A stretch of DNA of 64,000 nucleotides. Origin: Stutzerimonas sp. S1. Lineage in GTDB: Bacteria; Pseudomonadota; Gammaproteobacteria; Pseudomonadales; Pseudomonadaceae. Below, piece by piece: positions 59,534 to 64,000 of the stretch (its first letter is position 1; every line of letters begins with the position of its first letter). The translations under genes and the position numbers were made by a program. The notes below the pieces were generated by a model. The model was not told the DNA's origin. It was given only the letters and a program-made list of their open reading frames with translations, and did not search any database. Location of the stretch: the NCBI RefSeq assembly GCF_025966695.1, contig NZ_JAOEIY010000002.1, positions 248,001-312,000 of the forward strand. Direction: 5' to 3'.

Positions 59534-60301
59534 TCAGGCCAGGTAGCCGCCATCTACATTGAGCGATACGCCGGTGGTGTAGCTGGACGCATCGCTTGCT
59601 AGGTAAAGCACGGCGCCGGCCATTTCGCTCGGGGCAGCCACGCGATGCAATGGAATATGCTGAAGTGCCGCTTCGCGAATCGCGTCGTTCTTGACTAACG
59701 CCGAAGCGAACTTGGTGTCGGTCAGCCCCGGCAGCAAGGCGTTGCAACGGATGCCGAACTGCGCGCACTCCTTTGCAAAGGCCTTGGTCATGTTGATCAC
59801 CGCGCCTTTGGTGATCGAGTAGATCCCCTGAAAGTTTCCCGGCGAAACGCCGTTGATGGAGGCGACATTGATGATGCTGCCTCCTCCATGCTCGCGCATC
59901 AGTTTGCCGGCCTCGACCGACATATAAAAGTAGCCGCGAATGTTCACATCGACGGTTTTCTGAAACGCTGACACGTCGGTATCGAGGATATGGCAGAACT
60001 GCGGGTTGGTGGCCGCATTGTTCACCAGAATGTCCAGGCGTCCGAACTCTTCGCTAATCCGTGCAAACACTGCCTGGATTTGCTCCAGCTCGCCGATGTG
60101 GCACGCCACCGGCGTGGCCTTGCCGCCTGCAGCGACAATCGCGTCCGCGACGGCCTGGCAACCCTCGATCTTGCGGCTGGAGACGATTACGTGGGCGCCT
60201 TGCTGAGCGAGCAGTTTTGCGATGGCTTCGCCTATGCCGCGGCTGGCACCGGAAACGAAGGCAATCTTACCGTCGAGGTCGAACAGGGTGGTCTTTGACA
60301 T
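59534..60301 (-). CDS. Short-chain dehydrogenase/reductase
   Basis: A 255-residue classical SDR: NAD(P)-binding GASRGIGEA near 19-27, NNAA near 92-95, active-site Ser (ASING), and Tyr-X3-Lys in GIYSITKGAV. C-terminal VDGGYLA is typical. Neighbours (APH-like kinase, SCP2 protein) suggest lipid or acyl-CoA metabolism; the substrate is unknown. The downstream gene on this strand is 56 bases away. Confidence 0.9.
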   Translation of the reverse strand: MSKTTLFDLDGKIAFVSGASRGIGEAIAKLLAQQGAHVIVSSRKIEGCQAVADAIVAAGGKATPVACHIGELEQIQAVFARISEEFGRLDILVNNAATNPQFCHILDTDVSAFQKTVDVNIRGYFYMSVEAGKLMREHGGGSIINVASINGVSPGNFQGIYSITKGAVINMTKAFAKECAQFGIRCNALLPGLTDTKFASALVKNDAIREAALQHIPLHRVAAPSEMAGAVLYLASDASSYTTGVSLNVDGGYLA

Positions 60302-60357
60302 CGGTGGTTCCTCTTGTTATTCGGCCCCGTCGCTACGTTCGGAGCGGTTGGGTGGAA

Positions 60358-61425
60358 TCAGAGTTGCGACTGCCCGATCACTTCCAGCGCCTTCTGCTCC
60401 AGTAGTCTGTTCATGACGATGAACTGGGCGAAGCGTTGGTCCTGAGTCTGGCCGTGATAGAAGCGGTAGTAGATCTGCTGGATGATTCCGGCGAGCCGGA
60501 ACAATCCGTAGGTGTAATAGAAGTCGATACAGGGGATGGTGATGCCGGCGCGCTTGGCGTAGTAGTCGGCGAAGCCTTGGCGCGTGTACATACCAGGCAG
60601 GTGGCTGGGCTGTTTGCGCATCGCCTGCATCGGTTGCGGATCGGTCGCTTCGATCCAGTAAGCCAGCGTGTTGCCCAGATCCATCAGAGGGTCGCCGATG
60701 GTGGTCATCTCCCAGTCCAGCACTCCGATGATCTGCATCGGGTTATCCGGATTCAAAATGACATTGTCGAAGCGATAGTCGTTGTGGATTATCCCAGGCT
60801 TGGGATGATCTGCAGGCATCTTCTCCCGCAGCCACCGCTTGACGGGCTCCCATGTCGGCGCATCAGGTGTCATCGCACGCTCGTAGCGTTCGGTCCAGCC
60901 TTCGATCTGGCGTTTCACATAACCTTCCGGCTTGCCCAGATCGCCCAGTCCGCAGGCTTGATAGTCGACGTTATGTAGCTCGACCAATTTGTCGATAAAG
61001 CTTTCACATAATGCGCGTGTCTGCGCTACGTCGAAGTTCAATTCGGGTGGCAGGTCAGAACGCAGAATGATGCCGTTGACCCGTTCCATCACATAAAACT
61101 CGGCACCGATTACCGATTCGTCGGTGCAGTAGACATACGCTTTGGGACAGTAGGGGAAACCGGTGTTCAGCTGATTGAGGATCCGGTACTCGCGCCCCAT
61201 GTCGTGAGCTGACTTGGCCTTGCGGCCGAACGGTGGGCGGCGCAGCACCAGCTCTCGATTCGCGTACTCGAGCAGATAGGTCAGGTTCGACGCGCCACCG
61301 GGAAACTGGGAAATGCGTGGGGTTCCCTCCAGGCCCGGAATGTGCGCTTTGAGGTACTGATCGATTACCTCACCAGGGAGCTCCTCGCCTACGCGCACGC
61401 GAGCGGTTTGATCTGTAAGCGCCAT
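60358..61425 (-). CDS. Phosphotransferase family (APH/ACAD10-like) protein
   Basis: A 355-residue member of the aminoglycoside-phosphotransferase/choline-kinase superfamily, close to the ACAD10/11-associated branch. Catalytic-loop HNDYRFDNV (near 220) and metal-binding GVLDWEM (near 240) are present. The branch is linked to fatty-acid metabolism, not to antibiotic resistance. It is co-directional with the SDR gene and stops short of it. Confidence 0.88.
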   Translation of the reverse strand: MALTDQTARVRVGEELPGEVIDQYLKAHIPGLEGTPRISQFPGGASNLTYLLEYANRELVLRRPPFGRKAKSAHDMGREYRILNQLNTGFPYCPKAYVYCTDESVIGAEFYVMERVNGIILRSDLPPELNFDVAQTRALCESFIDKLVELHNVDYQACGLGDLGKPEGYVKRQIEGWTERYERAMTPDAPTWEPVKRWLREKMPADHPKPGIIHNDYRFDNVILNPDNPMQIIGVLDWEMTTIGDPLMDLGNTLAYWIEATDPQPMQAMRKQPSHLPGMYTRQGFADYYAKRAGITIPCIDFYYTYGLFRLAGIIQQIYYRFYHGQTQDQRFAQFIVMNRLLEQKALEVIGQSQL

Positions 61426-61575
61426 GTTTATCCCTTCTGCTTATGTTTGGTGCCCAAGATGATTCAGTAATCTAATGCTGTGGGTTGTGCGAACCAAGCG
61501 AAGCCCACTGTTATTGGTGCCAGTGTTGCCGCCTGATCAAACGGCCTGATCCTTTGTTGCGCAGGCTGTAGGCAT

Positions 61576-61604
61576 AAAAAAACCGAAGCCAAATCGGCTT
61601 CGGT
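61576..61604 (-). terminator. Terminator of the SCP2 gene
   Basis: ACCGAAGCC-AAATC-GGCTTCGGT stem; on the minus strand it is followed by a T6-7 run. It lies 27 bases after the SCP2 stop. Confidence 0.88.
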
Positions 61605-61630
61605 CCGGTGTTGCGCGCAAGCTGCTCGCC

Positions 61631-61945
61631 TTACGCAGGGAACAGTTCGCTGAGCTTCAGGGCCAGCATCATGTCGCCTTCGGCGCGCAGCTTTCCGCCC
61701 ATGAAAGCCTGCATGCCGTCGGTTTCGCCGCTGACGATACCCTGCATGGTTTCGCTATCCATGATCAGCGTGACGTTGGAATCGCTGGAGTCGCCCTGCT
61801 GCAGATCGCAGGTGCCGTCTTTGACTACAAGGTAGTAGTTCTCAGCATCGGTGATGTTGAACTGGAAGACCAGATCCAGGCCGGCGGCGGCGCTGGGGTT
61901 GAACTTCGACTGCATGCCTTTGAAGGTTTCGGCGACGTTGCTCAT
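61631..61945 (-). CDS. SCP2 sterol-binding domain protein
   Basis: A 104-residue single-domain SCP2 lipid-carrier-like protein (NPSAAAGLDLVFQFNITDAENYYLVVKDG...; C-term AEGDMMLALKLSELFPA, shown in part). The ATG of MSNVAETFKGM follows AAGGAAAA; a start 11 codons upstream is less likely. The family binds hydrophobic ligands such as acyl-CoA; the ligand here is unknown. Confidence 0.92.
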   Translation of the reverse strand: MSNVAETFKGMQSKFNPSAAAGLDLVFQFNITDAENYYLVVKDGTCDLQQGDSSDSNVTLIMDSETMQGIVSGETDGMQAFMGGKLRAEGDMMLALKLSELFPA

Positions 61946-62006
61946 GGAGTTTTCCTTTTTGGATATTTGTTGGAACAAGCGACCTTAAGCCGCTGTGAGG
62001 CTGAGC

Positions 62007-62717
62007 TTATCGATGGGTGACAAGCTCCGGATTCTTCAACAATTGCAGATGTGCGTGACTGTTGAAGGAAGCCAGTGCGACCTCGCGGTCACGAAACTTC
62101 AACTGGCTGAGCGAGGTGTTGACGATCTGCCAGTTCATTTCAAATGCTTTGATCGCCGGCACACCGATGATCTGCTGCAGCAGTGCGGTAATAGTGCCGC
62201 CGGAAGTGAAAATGGCGATGTTGTCCTTCTTCTTCGCCTGACTGAGCAAACGCTCCAGGCCCGCGGTGACTCGATCGAGAAAACTCCGCCAGCTCTCTAC
62301 TTCATCCCTTTCGTGTTCACCTGAAATCCAGCGGTGTACGGCGAAGGTAAACAGGTGCTGGAATTCCGCGCGGTGGCTGGCGGCGTTACGCAGAATATGC
62401 AAGGCGTTCGGTTCAACCTCTAGCAGTTCGGGTAGGTGTGCGCGAATGACCGCGTCTGCGTGAAATTCGTTGAACGCCGCATCAGTCTCGATAGCGGGTT
62501 GACCTTTTCCAGCCTTGCCCAGCGTCGCCAATGTTGTCCGGGCGGTATCCTGTTGACGCTGTAGCTCGCCACTTACGCAGCGATCGAAGTTGATCCCGAG
62601 TTCAGCTAGATAGTTACCCAGCGCTTCAGCCTGACGATAACCTAGCGGGGAGAGCACGTCGTAGTTTTCGGCACCGAAAGACGCCTGACCATGTCTGATC
62701 AGGTAGATACTTCCCAT
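62007..62717 (-). CDS. Histidine phosphatase (phosphoglycerate mutase-like)
   Basis: A 236-residue enzyme of the branch-1 histidine phosphatase superfamily. It has the catalytic RHGQ (about 8-11) at IYLIRHGQASFG and a second half with TSGGTITALLQQIIG near 185-200. The ATG of MGSIYLIRHGQ was chosen; a longer frame to 62894 has no similarity and overlaps the divergent sohB leader. Substrate is unknown; no sign that it is a true glycolytic mutase. Confidence 0.9.
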   Translation of the reverse strand: MGSIYLIRHGQASFGAENYDVLSPLGYRQAEALGNYLAELGINFDRCVSGELQRQQDTARTTLATLGKAGKGQPAIETDAAFNEFHADAVIRAHLPELLEVEPNALHILRNAASHRAEFQHLFTFAVHRWISGEHERDEVESWRSFLDRVTAGLERLLSQAKKKDNIAIFTSGGTITALLQQIIGVPAIKAFEMNWQIVNTSLSQLKFRDREVALASFNSHAHLQLLKNPELVTHR

Positions 62718-62903
62718 TCTGCTACTCCGGCTAGCGCTCGTTTTCGCGAGGGTAGGAGGATCGACTGGGAGTGTCAACGATAAATCATACGTTTGTTTGA
62801 AATGCCGCTGCGCTGGTTCAGCGTGGAGCGCCCCGGTATGCTTGGCCGCTCGGCGCCAGGCAAAAAGCTGTTGGCAGCTGCTTATGAAACCCAAGGAGAG
62901 ATC

Positions 62904-63926
62904 GTGGAATTTCTTGCCGATTACGCAAGCTTTTTGGCCAAGACGGTGACATTAGTGTTGGCCATCGTGGTCGTACTCATCGTGCTGGCGTCACTGCGAC
63001 GTGGTCGCGGCAAACAGGGCAGCGGCAATCTGCAGGTGCACAAGCTAAACGATTTCTACAAGACGATGCGTGAACGGCTCGAGCAGTCGGTGCTGGAAAA
63101 GGATCAGCTGAAGGCGCTGCGCAAGCGCGAAGCCAAGGCGGCCAAGCAAGCGAAGAAAACCGAAACCCCTTCGCGTGTATTCGTATTGGATTTCGATGGC
63201 GATCTTAGGGCCTCAGCTGTCGACAACCTGCGCCATGAGATCACTGCCTTGCTGACGCTAGCCACGCCCCAGGATGAAGTGGTGCTACGGTTGGAAAGTG
63301 GTGGCGGCATGGTGCATGGCTATGGCCTGGCTGCGTCGCAGTTGGTGCGTATTCGTGATGCCGGTGTGCCGCTGACGGTCTGTGTCGACAAGGTTGCGGC
63401 AAGCGGTGGTTATATGATGGCGTGCATCGGCGACAAGATTCTCACTGCGCCATTCGCCATTCTCGGTTCCATCGGTGTGGTGGCGCAGCTGCCCAATCTG
63501 CATCGTCTGCTGAAGAAACATGACGTCGATTTCGAAGTGCTGACCGCAGGGGAGTACAAGCGGACGTTGACGGTCTTCGGTGAAAACACCGAGAAGGGGC
63601 GGGAAAAATTTCAGGAAGATCTGGAGACCACCCACGAGCTGTTTAAGAACTTCGTCGCGCGTTACCGCCAGCAAGTCTCCATCGATGATGTTGCTACCGG
63701 CGAGGTTTGGCTAGGCATCGCTGCATTGGGTAAGCATCTGGCCGACGAGATCAAGACCAGCGATCAGTACTTGGCTGAGCGCGCGCATGAGGCGGAGCTC
63801 TTCCATCTGCACTACGCGGAAAAGAAAAGTCTTCCTGAACGTTTCGGTATGGCGGCCGGTGCTGTGGTCGAACATGGGTTGTCGAAGGGCTGGAAACGGA
63901 TCAACGAACAGAAGTTCTGGCAATAG
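62904..63926 (+). CDS. sohB: Inner-membrane protease SohB
   Basis: A 340-residue SppA/S49-type membrane serine protease. The GTG start gives VEFLADYASFLAK, matching the family, with an AAGGAGAG site just upstream; longer readings from 62793 are unlike it. A signal-anchor helix is at about 13-33, and the S49 signature VDKVAASGGYMMACIGD carries the nucleophilic serine near 185. Followed 9 bases later by an oxidoreductase gene. Confidence 0.93.
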   Translation: MEFLADYASFLAKTVTLVLAIVVVLIVLASLRRGRGKQGSGNLQVHKLNDFYKTMRERLEQSVLEKDQLKALRKREAKAAKQAKKTETPSRVFVLDFDGDLRASAVDNLRHEITALLTLATPQDEVVLRLESGGGMVHGYGLAASQLVRIRDAGVPLTVCVDKVAASGGYMMACIGDKILTAPFAILGSIGVVAQLPNLHRLLKKHDVDFEVLTAGEYKRTLTVFGENTEKGREKFQEDLETTHELFKNFVARYRQQVSIDDVATGEVWLGIAALGKHLADEIKTSDQYLAERAHEAELFHLHYAEKKSLPERFGMAAGAVVEHGLSKGWKRINEQKFWQ

Positions 63927-63935
63927 GAGAGCGTC

Positions 63936-64000
63936 ATGAGCAGCTTCAAGGCATTGCAAGTCAGCGAGAATGCAGAGGGGCTATTCGAGTCCCGAATCGT
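63936..64000 (+). CDS. Start of a YhdH/AcuI-type quinone oxidoreductase (partial)
   Basis: The first 21 codons (MSSFKALQVSENAEGLFESRI...) resemble the N-terminus of the MDR-family YhdH/AcuI oxidoreductases found after sohB in Pseudomonas (PA1833 position). AGGAGAG precedes the ATG. The gene is cut by the window end, so function is inferred from the N-terminus and gene order only. Confidence 0.7.
   Translation, partial: MSSFKALQVSENAEGLFESRI

Noticed and set aside
1..64000. CRISPR arrays, prophage or insertion sequences
   Set aside because: No regularly spaced repeats, transposase, integrase or phage structural genes were seen.

Overview
The window is a dense, GC-rich, mostly chromosomal-core stretch of a gammaproteobacterium in the Pseudomonas / P. 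stutzeri (Stutzerimonas) group. This placement rests on recognising the gene order lpxH-ppiB-glnS-cysS-folD-tRNAs ... tig-clpP-clpX-lon-hupB-ppiD-fabI-nppDCBA ... mltD-gloB-rnhA-dnaQ-ldcA ... fimL-nudC ... sohB, and on Pseudomonas-type proteins such as FimL, LdcA, catabolic ArcB and the imuA-imuB-dnaE2 cassette. Species-level assignment is inference only.

Layout. 1-6120: core translation and folding genes (lpxH, ppiB, glnS, cysS, folD) and a tRNA Arg-His-Leu cluster. 6250-28900: a block that looks accessory compared with the tRNA-to-tig junction I remember from P. aeruginosa. It holds the arginine deiminase operon arcDABC, a PhnB/VOC-like protein, an operon of a membrane GGDEF protein with a degenerate signature plus an AraC-type regulator, a six-gene phosphate-ester scavenging cluster, a small lipoprotein, and an SOS mutagenesis cassette preceded by a LexA box and a short leader ORF. 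29000-38350: the proteostasis block (tig, clpP, clpX, lon, hupB, ppiD) and convergent fabI. 38331-45803: an Npp/Yej-type peptide ABC transporter with two substrate-binding proteins, overlapping fabI. 45900-64000: an HDOD protein, mltD, gloB, a methyltransferase, rnhA-dnaQ, the PLP decarboxylase ldcA, a crotonase-fimL-nudC operon, a TSUP transporter, and a lipid-flavoured group (SDR, APH-like kinase, SCP2 protein, histidine phosphatase), then sohB and the start of a YhdH-like oxidoreductase cut by the window end.

Most interesting system. Between 14158 and 22840 a TonB-dependent receptor, a two-domain beta-propeller phytase lipoprotein, a TolQ/ExbB-TolR/ExbD pair, a TonB protein with a TolA-like helical linker and two C-terminal cysteines, and a Tat-exported PhoX phosphatase with a lipobox lie on one strand. 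Sequences resembling PhoB boxes precede the receptor and the exbB gene. The reading is a self-contained, phosphate-starvation-induced module: capture of an organic phosphate (phytate or a breakdown product) at the outer membrane, a dedicated energising motor, and membrane-tethered hydrolysis. The parts belong to known families. The complete module, its probable Pho control and the unusual TonB are what deserve follow-up. A second point of interest is the SOS cassette: the LexA box is followed by a 55-codon leader ORF with a good ribosome-binding site whose stop overlaps the imuA start, in the place where lexA2 sits in some pseudomonads.
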